From CAZUTK01 sp964623265 (GTDB taxonomy: Bacteria; Electryoneota; B3-LCP): DNA of 29,513 bases. Under the pieces are notes generated by a model that saw nothing but the letters and a program-made list of their open reading frames with translations, made no database searches and was not told the origin of the DNA. A program made the position numbers and the translations under genes. Where the stretch lies: contig CAZUTK010000041.1 of the NCBI GenBank assembly GCA_964623265.1, positions 1-29,513 on the forward strand. Reading direction: 5' to 3'. Below, one piece after another: positions 1 to 8,900 of the stretch; positions within the stretch are counted from its first letter, which is position 1; each line of letters starts with the position of its first letter.

Positions 1-1
1 T

Positions 2-2650
2 CAGAACTTCAACGTCTCCACCCTTTATGAAACCACCAGCTTTTCTTTCAATGCACTGGCGCATCTCGCCCCGCTGCTGAACGGAGGGACGCATCTGGTC
101 AATCATATGGGACACGGGAATACGGATTGGGTATTGAAGTTTTCTACCAATCAGGTAACCGACAATAACCTCACGAACAACGGTTCGAATCACGGCTATT
201 ACATCGCCTATTCCCAGGCTTGCTATTCCGGCAGCTTTGACAACCGCACGACCGGCGGCTCCTACACCAGCGATTGCATCTGCGAAAAATTCACCACCAT
301 CGCTCATGGCGCCGTCGCCTTCGTCTGCAATTCCCGCTACGGCTGGGGCTCCGGGACGACGACCAACGGCCCGTCGCAGTACTTCGACCGTCAGTTCTTC
401 GATGCGCTGTTCGGTGAAAACATCTACACGCTGGGCTGGATCAACGCCGATTCGAAGGAAGACAATATCCCCTTCATCGGTTCGGCAAGTTTCTGGTGTT
501 ATTACGAATTGAACCTCCTGGGCGATCCGGCTCTGGATGTCTGGACGGCGCAGCCGCAGACGTTCAATCCGGAATATCCTGCTTCCCTCACGCTGGGCAC
601 CACGCAGTTCGATGTCAACGTCGGCGTTCCGAACGCTTTCGTGGCGATTTCCGGCACTGAAGGGGTCATTGGCACCGGCGTCAGCCAGGGAAACGGCACG
701 GCGACGGTTTTCATTCAGGATCCCATCGTGATCCCGGAGGATTTGACGCTGTCCATCACCTGCCACAATTACCTCCCCTTCCATGCCACGATCCCCGCTA
801 TCGCAGCGAACGGTCCCTTCGTCATCGTGCTGAATCCGACATTCAGCGATGTTGAAGGCGGCGACGGCGATGGTTTAGCAGATCTGGGCGAAACTCTTTC
901 CTTCAGCATGGATTTTCAAAACGTGGGCATCGAAATCGGCTACGGCATGCTGGCGACGCTGAGCTGCACGGACAACAGCGTGACGATTGACCAAGGTGAA
1001 TTCTATTTGGGCGAAATGCAGATCAATTCGCTTATACAGGCGCAGGACGCTTTCCAGGCGACTTTGACGCCGGACGTCCGAGACGGCGAGACATTAACCT
1101 TCCTGGTCACCATTCGGGATAACCGAGATTCCACCTGGGTCTCCGACTTCGATGTAACCGCACATGCGCCCGGGCTTCAACTGACATCCTGGGCTATCAG
1201 CGACGGCAACAATAACGCGCTCTTCCCCGGCGAATCCGCCGTGTTATCCATATCACTCACCAATCAGGGGAGCTGTGAAACGACGGACTTATCCATACAG
1301 TTGCTAACCGACAACCCTTCCGTTACCGTTACCAATCCAACCGGGCAGCTCGCCGCATTGAACCACGGCGAAGAAGGTTCCTTGGACAATTTGCAGTTCT
1401 CTCTGGATGCTGGCATCGCCGATCCGAGCACGCTGGTCCTTTATCTCATCGCGACGGACACGCGCAATTATCGGGCATATTTCCTGATCGAAACTCCGGT
1501 CGGAGGGGTTTGGAATGATATGGAATCCGGCGAGCTGGACTGGACGCATACCAACATTACCCCCACATTCGGCGATCAGTGGAATCTTTCTCCCAATTTG
1601 AATCATACGCCGGGTGGAAGCCATGCCTGGTATTGTGGTCAGAATATGCAATACGGGACGCTTTTGGACGCCGGATTAACCACGGGGGAATACCCCATCT
1701 CCGGCGTCCACGAATTGCATTTCTACCACTGGATGAGCGCGGAATTGTCGGTGCAGTACCCGGGTTACTGCTATGACGGCGGTATCGTGGAGATGTCCTT
1801 GAACGGCGGAGATTTCCAGCAGATCACACCGCGCGGCGGGTATCCTTACCGCATCCGCCAGAGCTCTCAGCCGGGTCCTTTCCCGCAAAGCCTTCCCTGC
1901 TATTCCGGGACGATCATATGGTCTGAAGCGGTTTTCGACTTGCAAGGTACAGGCACAGTGCGATTCCGCTTCCGCTTCGGGTCAGACGGCGCCACCAATT
2001 CGGTCGGCTGGATCGTGGATGATTTCCGCCTAGTCAAAGTTTCCAATCCGGATGCGCCCGGCAACCTGAACGCGGAGTTGCAAGAAAATCAGGTTTTGCT
2101 CACATGGAACACTCCGGGCGTCATCCCCGGTTTGAATTCAACACCTTCTAGAGCAAAATCCGGCGAACGCCTCGAAGAATCGCTGGAACTATACTACATT
2201 TACCGCAACAGCGTGAAAATTGATTCGATACAGGCGCTCACCTATACCGATAACCTGTCAGGTTTCCAATTCGGGAGCTATTATTACCAGGTATCAGGCA
2301 GGTTCTCCGGTGTGGAAGGCAGCTTATCTCAACCGGTGTTTATAGATTACGTGGGAATCCCCCAACGGGAAAATACCATGCTACCGGAACAGACTTCCCT
2401 TGCTTCAGCTTACCCGAATCCTTTCAACCCCGTTGTCTCCTTGAAACTGGAACTGGCGAAATCCGAGTTCGTCAACCTCTCTGTTTACGATTTACAAGGC
2501 AGGCGGGTTGCGTCGCTGGTGAACCAGCGATTGGAAGCCGGAACATACGAATTCAACTGGAACGCGAAAGACTTCAGCAGCGGCCTCTATCTCGTATCTG
2601 TGAATGCCGGCAATTACTCAGGAGCTAAGAAGATTTTGCTTCTGAAATAA
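2..2650 (+). CDS. C25 (gingipain-family) cysteine protease with T9SS sorting domain, 5'-truncated
   Basis: The reading frame is open from base 2, so the true start, signal peptide and propeptide lie outside the window. The visible part begins inside the caspase-like C25 catalytic domain. The catalytic His is in NHMGHG (codon 113-115) and the catalytic Cys in SQACYSG (codon 221-223); the domain closes with LLGDPALDVW near base 540. Next come immunoglobulin-like/CARDB-like beta repeats (about 560-1500), a MAM-like jelly-roll region with paired cysteines (about 1505-2040), a fibronectin-III-like segment (about 2050-2350) and a type A T9SS sorting domain (about 2399-2647) starting with YPNPFNP and ending GAKKILLLK. 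Expected role: secreted or surface protease exported through the type IX system. Having its own sorting domain makes it a cargo rather than the C25 sortase PorU. Family assignment is firm; the substrate is unknown. Confidence 0.9.
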   Translation, partial: QNFNVSTLYETTSFSFNALAHLAPLLNGGTHLVNHMGHGNTDWVLKFSTNQVTDNNLTNNGSNHGYYIAYSQACYSGSFDNRTTGGSYTSDCICEKFTTIAHGAVAFVCNSRYGWGSGTTTNGPSQYFDRQFFDALFGENIYTLGWINADSKEDNIPFIGSASFWCYYELNLLGDPALDVWTAQPQTFNPEYPASLTLGTTQFDVNVGVPNAFVAISGTEGVIGTGVSQGNGTATVFIQDPIVIPEDLTLSITCHNYLPFHATIPAIAANGPFVIVLNPTFSDVEGGDGDGLADLGETLSFSMDFQNVGIEIGYGMLATLSCTDNSVTIDQGEFYLGEMQINSLIQAQDAFQATLTPDVRDGETLTFLVTIRDNRDSTWVSDFDVTAHAPGLQLTSWAISDGNNNALFPGESAVLSISLTNQGSCETTDLSIQLLTDNPSVTVTNPTGQLAALNHGEEGSLDNLQFSLDAGIADPSTLVLYLIATDTRNYRAYFLIETPVGGVWNDMESGELDWTHTNITPTFGDQWNLSPNLNHTPGGSHAWYCGQNMQYGTLLDAGLTTGEYPISGVHELHFYHWMSAELSVQYPGYCYDGGIVEMSLNGGDFQQITPRGGYPYRIRQSSQPGPFPQSLPCYSGTIIWSEAVFDLQGTGTVRFRFRFGSDGATNSVGWIVDDFRLVKVSNPDAPGNLNAELQENQVLLTWNTPGVIPGLNSTPSRAKSGERLEESLELYYIYRNSVKIDSIQALTYTDNLSGFQFGSYYYQVSGRFSGVEGSLSQPVFIDYVGIPQRENTMLPEQTSLASAYPNPFNPVVSLKLELAKSEFVNLSVYDLQGRRVASLVNQRLEAGTYEFNWNAKDFSSGLYLVSVNAGNYSGAKKILLLK

Positions 2651-2671
2651 GAAGAGAATGAACTGATACCA

Positions 2672-2696
2672 AGAGGGCGGTGATGAACCGCCCTCT
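2672..2696 (+). terminator. Hairpin after the C25 protease gene
   Basis: A perfect 9-bp inverted repeat (AGAGGGCGG / CCGCCCTCT) with a 7-nt loop lies 22 bases after the protease stop codon. The stem is very GC-rich, but the downstream sequence has no T-run, so it does not meet the full intrinsic-terminator pattern. It may stop transcription inefficiently or protect the mRNA 3' end. Confidence 0.5.
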
Positions 2697-2772
2697 CGCT
2701 GCTTCGATTCATCCCTTCCAAGTTACGCACTTCAAATATCCTCTCCGGTTATTGATTTACAGGGTTTTTCCA

Positions 2773-2801
2773 TTGATTTTTATTGGGATTATGAGTATAT
2801 T
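2773..2801 (+). promoter_or_regulatory. Sigma70-like promoter for the yggS-to-tatA block
   Basis: TTGATT (2773-2778) and TATATT (2796-2801) are separated by exactly 17 bases in an AT-rich stretch just before yggS. Transcription would start near 2808, giving a leader of only about 16 nt before ATG 2824, with no Shine-Dalgarno sequence visible. The same -10 and spacing occur at two other divergence or start points in this window, which supports the call. Confidence 0.6.
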
Positions 2802-2827
2802 ATAAATTCTTTTATTGGGATTTATGA
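2780..2827 (+). repeat. Short imperfect direct repeat across the yggS promoter and start codon
   Basis: TTATTGGGATTATGA (2780-2794) recurs as TTATTGGGATTTATGA (2812-2827), 32 bases apart. The first copy overlaps the promoter spacer; the second covers the leader and the yggS ATG. It may be a small tandem duplication or a pair of protein-binding sites; the sequence does not decide. Confidence 0.4.
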
Positions 2828-3528
2828 ATCTCATCTCACTCACGCTGGAACAGCGCCTCGCGGTACTGTACGACCGAATCCACACCGCCGCGCTTCGATC
2901 CAACCGCAGATTTGAAGAAATTCAATTGGTGGCGGTGAGCAAGACGGTGGAACCGGAGCGGATGATTCACGCCATCGAAGCCGGCGTGAAGATTCTGGGC
3001 GAAAACCGCGTTCAGGAAGCGAAGCGCAAATGGCTCTTGGTCGAATCTTACGCGAAATCGAGATATTGCGAATTCCATTTGGTCGGGCATCTGCAAACGA
3101 ATAAGGCAAAAGACGCCGTAAAGCTGTTTGATCTAATTCATTCTGTGGATTCCGAGCACCTGGCGAAAGAATTGAATCGCCGGGCAGGGGAAAGCGGTAA
3201 AATCCAGCGCATATTAATTGAAGTGAACACATCCGGCGAAACGACCAAGTACGGGGTGCAACCGGACGATCTGTCCGCGCTGATCAATGCGATCCGATCC
3301 TGTCGAAACCTGCGACTCGAAGGCTTGATGACCATCGGACCCTTAAGCGGCGGCAGTGAAGCGACGCGAGTTTCATTCAGACTTTTGCGGACCTTGCGCG
3401 ACCACTTCAACGATGAGGATCTGCAACTGAAGCTTTCTATGGGGATGACGCAGGATTTTGAAATCGCCATTGAGGAAGGCGCCGATTTCATCCGCGTCGG
3501 AACCGCCATTTTCGGGGAAAGAATTTAA
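2824..3528 (+). CDS. yggS: YggS/YlmE-family pyridoxal 5'-phosphate homeostasis protein
   Basis: A 234-residue single-domain TIM-barrel protein of the YggS/PROSC family, which binds PLP and keeps vitamin B6 and related amino-acid pools in balance; no enzymatic reaction is established for the family. The PLP lysine is K40 in LVAVSKT. Other family signatures are GENRVQEA, FHLVGHLQTNK, the EVNTSGE strand, GLMTIGP and the C-terminal phosphate-binding segment SMGMTQDFEIAI followed by RVGTAIFGER. Length matches the family. ATG 2824 is preferred over the in-frame TTG 2815, because family members begin close to this point. It is the first gene of a long plus-strand block, 10 bases before yggT, as in the ylm cluster of Gram-positives. 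Confidence 0.93.
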   Translation: MNLISLTLEQRLAVLYDRIHTAALRSNRRFEEIQLVAVSKTVEPERMIHAIEAGVKILGENRVQEAKRKWLLVESYAKSRYCEFHLVGHLQTNKAKDAVKLFDLIHSVDSEHLAKELNRRAGESGKIQRILIEVNTSGETTKYGVQPDDLSALINAIRSCRNLRLEGLMTIGPLSGGSEATRVSFRLLRTLRDHFNDEDLQLKLSMGMTQDFEIAIEEGADFIRVGTAIFGERI

Positions 3529-3538
3529 CGGGAGTCCT

Positions 3539-3838
3539 ATGTTCGTCATCGGACATCTTCTGCAGACGATCGCAGGTTTGTTGCACTTCGTCCTCCAGAT
3601 CGCAGTAGTTTTGTTTCTGGCTCGAGCCGTGTTGTCATGGTTCTCGCCGGATCCGAGACAGCCGTTCATCGGTTTCATTTACCAGATCACAGATCCGGTC
3701 CTGTATCGCATCCGGCGAGTCGTTCCACCCGTAGGGGCATTCGATTTAAGCCCGGTCATCGCTATCGCTTTCTTCTGGGTTCTGGACAGCTTTTTAGTTC
3801 CTTCCCTGCGCGATGCAGGATATCACTTGCTGAAATAG
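3539..3838 (+). CDS. yggT: YggT/YlmG-family small membrane protein
   Basis: A 99-residue integral membrane protein of the YggT family. It shows two hydrophobic helices (about residues 10-33 and 70-88) and the family hallmarks RAVLSWF, TDPVLYRIRRVVPP and DLSPVIA. The family is linked to cell division, envelope or osmotic functions and is the bacterial relative of chloroplast YLMG; its biochemical role is not settled. Start ATG 3539 follows GGGAG with suitable spacing; a longer in-frame extension would overlap yggS and is not supported. Lying directly after yggS matches the conserved yggS-yggT pairing across bacteria. Confidence 0.88.
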   Translation: MFVIGHLLQTIAGLLHFVLQIAVVLFLARAVLSWFSPDPRQPFIGFIYQITDPVLYRIRRVVPPVGAFDLSPVIAIAFFWVLDSFLVPSLRDAGYHLLK

Positions 3839-3859
3839 CGTTTGACGCAGGAGCGCAAG

Positions 3860-4369
3860 ATGAAACTCACGCCGTTGGAAATTCGCAAGATGGATTTCTC
3901 GAAATCCCTGCGCGGCTACAACCCGGAAGAAGTGCGGGCGTTTCTGGAAACCGTTGCGGATCAACTGGACAATCTGCAGCGGGAAGTCAACGACTACAGC
4001 GATAAAGTCGTACGCTTGGAAACGCGACTTGCGGATTATCAGATGATGGAAAAGACGCTGCAGGAAACGCTGATGAAAGCGGAAGAAGCTTCGCAGCGCG
4101 CCCGCACCGATTCCCAACGGGAAGCGGACATCACCATCCGAGAAGCGCAAGTGGAGGCGCAGCGCATCCTCGCCGAAGCACGCAATCAGGTGGATCGGCT
4201 GAAATCCGAAATCATGATGCTGCAGAGCCGCAAAGACGCCTTCTTGAAAAAGCTGAAATATCTTCTGCAAAGCCAGTGCGATTTAATTGAAGTCCTTGAA
4301 GGCAACGACATTTCCGAATCAGGAAAAACCGGGAGCGAGCATGAAAAACATCCGTCAACAGTTGGATGA
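3860..4369 (+). CDS. divIVA: DivIVA-domain coiled-coil protein
   Basis: A 169-residue protein. Its N-terminal 60 residues match the DivIVA membrane-targeting domain: MKLTPLEIRKMDF, then RGYNPEEVRAFL. A long charged coiled coil (about residues 35-150, rich in Q, E and R) follows, then a short disordered tail. DivIVA proteins assemble at negatively curved membrane and recruit division, polar-growth or chromosome-tethering partners. Start ATG 3860 has GGAG seven bases upstream; an earlier TTG at 3842 is less likely. The 3' end overlaps the nucleoside phosphorylase gene by 29 bases, suggesting coupled translation. It stands between yggT and ileS as in Bacillus, but the usual sepF and ylmH neighbours are missing. 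DivIVA is less common in diderms. Confidence 0.87.
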   Translation: MKLTPLEIRKMDFSKSLRGYNPEEVRAFLETVADQLDNLQREVNDYSDKVVRLETRLADYQMMEKTLQETLMKAEEASQRARTDSQREADITIREAQVEAQRILAEARNQVDRLKSEIMMLQSRKDAFLKKLKYLLQSQCDLIEVLEGNDISESGKTGSEHEKHPSTVG

Positions 4370-5162
4370 AACCATCCCTTTCATAAGAAAACACACGTCG
4401 GCGCAACCGGATACCGGAATCATACTGGGCACCGGTCTGGGCGGGCTGGCAAAAGAAATAAAAATTGAAACCGTCCTGGACTATCGAGATATCCCCCATT
4501 TCCCCGTCTCCACCGTGGAAACTCACGCCGGAAAGCTGCTTTTCGGGAAGCTGAACGGCAGATCCATCGTCGCGATGCAGGGGCGCTTCCATTATTACGA
4601 AGGCTACACTATGAAGCAGATCACCTATCCGGTTCGCGTTATGAAGGAACTGGGGGTGAAGGTTCTGCTGATTTCGAACGCCTGCGGCGGAATGAATCCC
4701 ACCTTCCGCGCCGGCGATATTATGATCATGGAAGACCACATTAATCTGCTGGGTGACAATCCCTTGATCGGACCGAACGATGCGGAATTAGGACCTCGTT
4801 TCCCCGATATGTCGCAACCATATTCGCGCCGGTTGATCGAATTGGCGGAAAAAGTGGCGTTGGAAAAAGGGATCAAATTGCAGCGGGGCGTGTATGTTGC
4901 TGTGGCGGGCCCGAATCTGGAAACCCGCGCCGAATACCGCTTTCTGCGCCTCATCGGAGCCGATGTGGTGGGAATGTCCACCGTTCCGGAATGCATCGTC
5001 GCGAATCATGCCGGCATGGAAGTGCTGGGACTTTCGGTGATCACCGACGAGTGCTTCCCCGATGCGCTGAAGCCCGCAAAGATTGAAGAGATCATCAAGA
5101 CCGCAGCACAAGCGGAACCGAAGTTGACGTACATAATGAAGACCGTGGTTGAGAAGTTATGA
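4341..5162 (+). CDS. punA: Purine nucleoside phosphorylase, trimeric PNP-I family
   Basis: A 273-residue trimeric (PNP-I/MTAP superfamily) phosphorylase that splits purine nucleosides with phosphate to base plus ribose-1-phosphate for salvage. Signatures are GIILGTGLGG (phosphate-binding), MQGRFHYYEG, SNACGGMNP, GPNLETRAE (E194, base contact) and VGMSTVPE. Against human PNP, the purine-contact Asn243 is replaced by Asp236 in SVITDEC, and the residue near His257, which contacts the 5'-hydroxyl, looks hydrophobic (I248). Both changes are in the direction of 6-aminopurine or methylthioadenosine phosphorylases, so substrate range is open. ATG 4341, preceded by GGGAGCGAGC, is the start; longer reading would lie inside divIVA. 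It overlaps the next gene by 4 bases (ATGA). Confidence 0.9.
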   Translation: MKNIRQQLDETIPFIRKHTSAQPDTGIILGTGLGGLAKEIKIETVLDYRDIPHFPVSTVETHAGKLLFGKLNGRSIVAMQGRFHYYEGYTMKQITYPVRVMKELGVKVLLISNACGGMNPTFRAGDIMIMEDHINLLGDNPLIGPNDAELGPRFPDMSQPYSRRLIELAEKVALEKGIKLQRGVYVAVAGPNLETRAEYRFLRLIGADVVGMSTVPECIVANHAGMEVLGLSVITDECFPDALKPAKIEEIIKTAAQAEPKLTYIMKTVVEKL

Positions 5163-5896
5163 TTTCACAGCATCAACTCTGGCTTCGGCAGTTTGTCGGA
5201 TTCGTTCTGTTCATCGCAATGCTGCAAGGCAAAGCAGCCGCGTTAGACGGGTATTACACCGAAGAGACCGTGAGGGAACCGGCGCAAGGTCAGCGAGGAG
5301 ATTACATCTTCATCCGGAAAACCTGGTACGCCGGCGACCGCATGCGCAAAGATGAAGAGTGGAAGGGCATCACCATCGCGCGCTTCGATAAGAACGTCTT
5401 CTACATTCTCGATCCGAAGACCGAAACTTATTTCGAGGTCACTCCTGCGATGTTCCAAAAATACTCCGAATTCGGAATGCGTTCCTTCGGCGCAATGGAA
5501 GATAAGAATGGCAAACCTTACTTCCCTGATGATCTTTTGGTTCGCACGGAAACGACGAAAACGATCGGAAATTGGGAGTGCTATCAGGTGATGACCAACC
5601 CCCGCTATCGCAGTCCGGATCTTCCCTACGTCGTGATGTGGTACAGTTACGCAGTGGATTTCCCTTCCCAGATTTACGCGGAACAGATGAAAAAATTCTT
5701 TCGCGCGGCTCCGGAAATGGAGAGCCTATTTCGGCAAATTCAATCTTTCGAAGGTTACCCCGTTCGAACGGAATCTCATGGTTTATCCGCCTTAGTGGTG
5801 AATACACTCTCTAAGATCGAATGGAGAGATGATTTGGATCCATCCCTCTTTGAATTGCCTTCGAATTACAAAAAAGTCGCCGTGCCTGAGAGGTGA
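5159..5896 (+). CDS. Exported DUF4412-like protein
   Basis: A 245-residue protein with an N-terminal signal peptide (hydrophobic residues 12-24, likely cleavage after the AAA at 26-28) and no further membrane segments, so periplasmic or outer-membrane-associated. The mature part is beta-rich. Its pattern (TWYAGDRMRKD, then IARFDKNVFYILDPKTETY, then a segment on modification of a reported value) resembles DUF4412/LolA-like proteins that carry statements such as 'the salt or lipid is determined as'. I cannot confirm the family from sequence alone and the function is unknown. The start codon overlaps the phosphorylase stop (ATGA), so the two are translationally coupled. Together they form the insertion that separates divIVA from ileS in the otherwise conserved gene order. 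Confidence 0.72.
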   Translation: MISQHQLWLRQFVGFVLFIAMLQGKAAALDGYYTEETVREPAQGQRGDYIFIRKTWYAGDRMRKDEEWKGITIARFDKNVFYILDPKTETYFEVTPAMFQKYSEFGMRSFGAMEDKNGKPYFPDDLLVRTETTKTIGNWECYQVMTNPRYRSPDLPYVVMWYSYAVDFPSQIYAEQMKKFFRAAPEMESLFRQIQSFEGYPVRTESHGLSALVVNTLSKIEWRDDLDPSLFELPSNYKKVAVPER

Positions 5897-5923
5897 TCCC
5901 GAGGACAGAAATTTCATCCGATT

Positions 5924-8900
5924 ATGTTCAAACCAATCGAAAAAAACGTAAACTTCCCGGCTCTTGAAGAAGCTGTGCTCGCTTTCTGGGACAGGCAGGA
6001 GATCTTCCGCAAAACGGATGAAATCCGCCGCGGAGCGCCGGAATATGTCTTCTACGACGGTCCTCCCGGCACCAATGGCGAACCGCACATCGGCCATATG
6101 ATGCAATCCGCCCTTAAGGATCTTTGGCCTCGTTTCAAGATTATGCGCGGGTTTCACGTTGTGCGCAAAGCCGGCTGGGATACTCACGGGCTCCCCATCG
6201 AGCTGACGGCGGAGCGCGAACTGAAATTAGCCTCAAAACGCGACATCCAGAATTACGGCGTCGAAAAATACATCGAATATTGCCGTGCTACGGTCTTCCG
6301 GTACAAAGAATCCTGGGAAAAAGCCATCCGCCGGATCGGGCGTTTTCTCGACATCGAGAACCCCTATCTCACGCTTACCAACGACTATATCCAGTCCGAC
6401 TGGTACATGCTGAAGCTGGCTTGGGAGCGGAAACTGGATCCGGATCGCATCGAATTGCAGGGGAAAAACATCAGCCCGCGTTTCCTTTACAAAGACTACC
6501 GCATTATGCCTTACTGCGCCCGCTGCGGGACCACTTTATCCAACTTCGAAGTCGCCGAAGGCTACCGCGACGTCAAAGATATGACGCTGACGGTGAAATT
6601 CCCTGTCGTCGGGCAAGCGAATCATTTTTTCGCCGCTTGGACGACGACCGCCTGGACGTTGTTGTCCAACGTCGCGCTGGCGGTCGGCCCGAATCTCGAT
6701 TATGTGGCGGTGCGACGCAAAGAGGATAACGAGAGCGGAAATGCCGGCGAAGTCGTCATCTTGGCGAAAGCCAGATTGGAAGCGTATCAAAAGCAGCTGG
6801 AACCGTACGAAATCGTCTGGCAGCGCAAAGGCGCCGAACTCGCTGGGATGCGATATCGCCCCCTATGGGATTTCCAGGCGCACGATAGAGCGCACCGCAT
6901 CGTCGTGGATGACTATGTAACGACCGAAGAAGGCACCGGCATCGTGCATCTGGCACTGTACGGCGAAGACGATTTCCGCATCATCCGCAGAGAAGGCTTG
7001 CCTTTGGTGCAGAACATTGATGAAAACGGCTACGGATCCCCGCAGGCGGGTGCGTACGCCGGCAGATACTTTAAGGATGAAAATCTCGATATCGACATCA
7101 TCAAAGATCTGCACTCGCGCAAGCTGCTGCTGTGCAAAGAAAAACTAGAACACTCTTACCCGTTCTGCTATCGGTGCGATTCAGCCTTGATGTATTTCGC
7201 CCGCCCCGGCTGGTTTTTGCGTACGGCTTCTTATCGCGATGAGATGATCAAGGCAAATTCGTACATCAACTGGCAGCCGGGTTTCATCAAAGAAGGCCGA
7301 TTCGGCAACTGGTTACAGAACACTATAGATTGGAATGTGACCCGAGAACGCTACTGGGGGAGCCCGCTGCCGGTCTGGACCTGCACAGATCCCAAATGCG
7401 GTGAAGAAATCTGCGTCGGCAGTCTGGATGAATTGCGCCGCCTCGCCGGACCGGAAACGGATCGGATTCTTTTCAACGAAAAAATCGGTCAAATTGATCT
7501 GCATAAGCCGTTGATAGACCGCATCACCATCTCCTGTCCCCGATGTTCGAATCGGATGCAGCGTGAGAACTTCGTCCTCGATTCGTGGTTCAACGCCGGA
7601 CTGATGTTCATTGGTCAATGGGGTTATCCTGCGGCTCCGGAATCAAAAGAAATATTCGCCAGACAATATCCGGCGGATTTCATCTGCGAAGCGATTGATC
7701 AAACCCGCGGCTGGTTCTACACGCTGCTGGCGACTTCCACGCTCTTCGCTCTGTGCAATAACCTTCCGGAAAAGGACTGGTCCTGCTACCGCAATGTAAT
7801 CTGCACGGATCTGGTGCTGGATGAACAGGGCAGAAAGATGTCGAAGTCGCGCGGCAATGTCATCGCGCCGTTGGGGCTGTTCAATGAAGTGGGCGCCGAT
7901 GCGACTCGCTGGACGTTCTATTCGATGAACCCTTGGAACGTGCGTCGTTTTTCGACGGATCAGGTCCGCGAGGTCGTTCGAGATGTTTTCCTCCCGATCT
8001 GGAACGCCTACAGCTTCTTCATCACCTATGCTCGAGTGGATCGGTGGACGCCGCAGGAAAAGACGCCGCATTCGGACCATCCGCTGGACCGCTGGTTGTT
8101 GGGCGAATTGACGCACCTGAATCGAGAGGTGACGAATTGCTTGGAGGCGTACGACATCGCGCCGGCTTCCGCCGCCTGCGTCCGTTTCCTCGATCAGTTG
8201 ACCAACTGGTACATCCGCCGTTCCCGCCGTCGCTTCTGGAAATCGGCGGACGATCAGGATAAGCGCGGCGCCTATGCCACCCTTTACAGAGCTTTGAAGG
8301 ATTTCACTTTGATTCTGGCTCCCTTCATTCCATTCTTAAGCGAGCATATCTATCAGAATCTGGTTCGATCCGTAAATTCCGACGCCCCTGAATCCGTGCA
8401 TTTGCACAGCTGGCCGGAACCCCCTCTCGCCGAAGTGGATGAGAAACTATCGCGGAACATGGAGCTGGCGCGGCAAATCGTTAGAATGGGCCGAGATCTC
8501 CGGCAAAAATACAACATCAAGGTACGCCAACCCCTCGAACGAATCAGCATCGTGACGCAAAACTCCGAAAGCGGCGGGTTGTCGTCGCTATATGATCTGA
8601 TCATAGACGAACTGAATGTGAAACAGATCGCCGAACTGACGGACGATTCTGAACTGACCGAACTGCAAATCGAACCGAACTTCAGATCTCTCGGGCCTCG
8701 CTTCGGCAAGAATATCAATCAGGCGATTCGGGCGATCCGATCGTTACCCAGAGCATCGGTGGAAGCCTTGCAGCGCGGCGAAAAAATCGTGGCGGACGGA
8801 TGGGAAATTCTGCCGGAAGATGTCACGATCTCCAAAAAAGCGCTGGAGAACTGGTGCGTCGCCAGCGAAAACGGCTTGACAGTCGCTTTGAACCTGCATC

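Noticed and set aside
2..2650. The C25 protein as the T9SS sortase PorU
   Set aside because: PorU is C25-like but is not itself exported with a C-terminal sorting domain; this protein ends in a clear YPNPFNP-type sorting domain, so it is a cargo.
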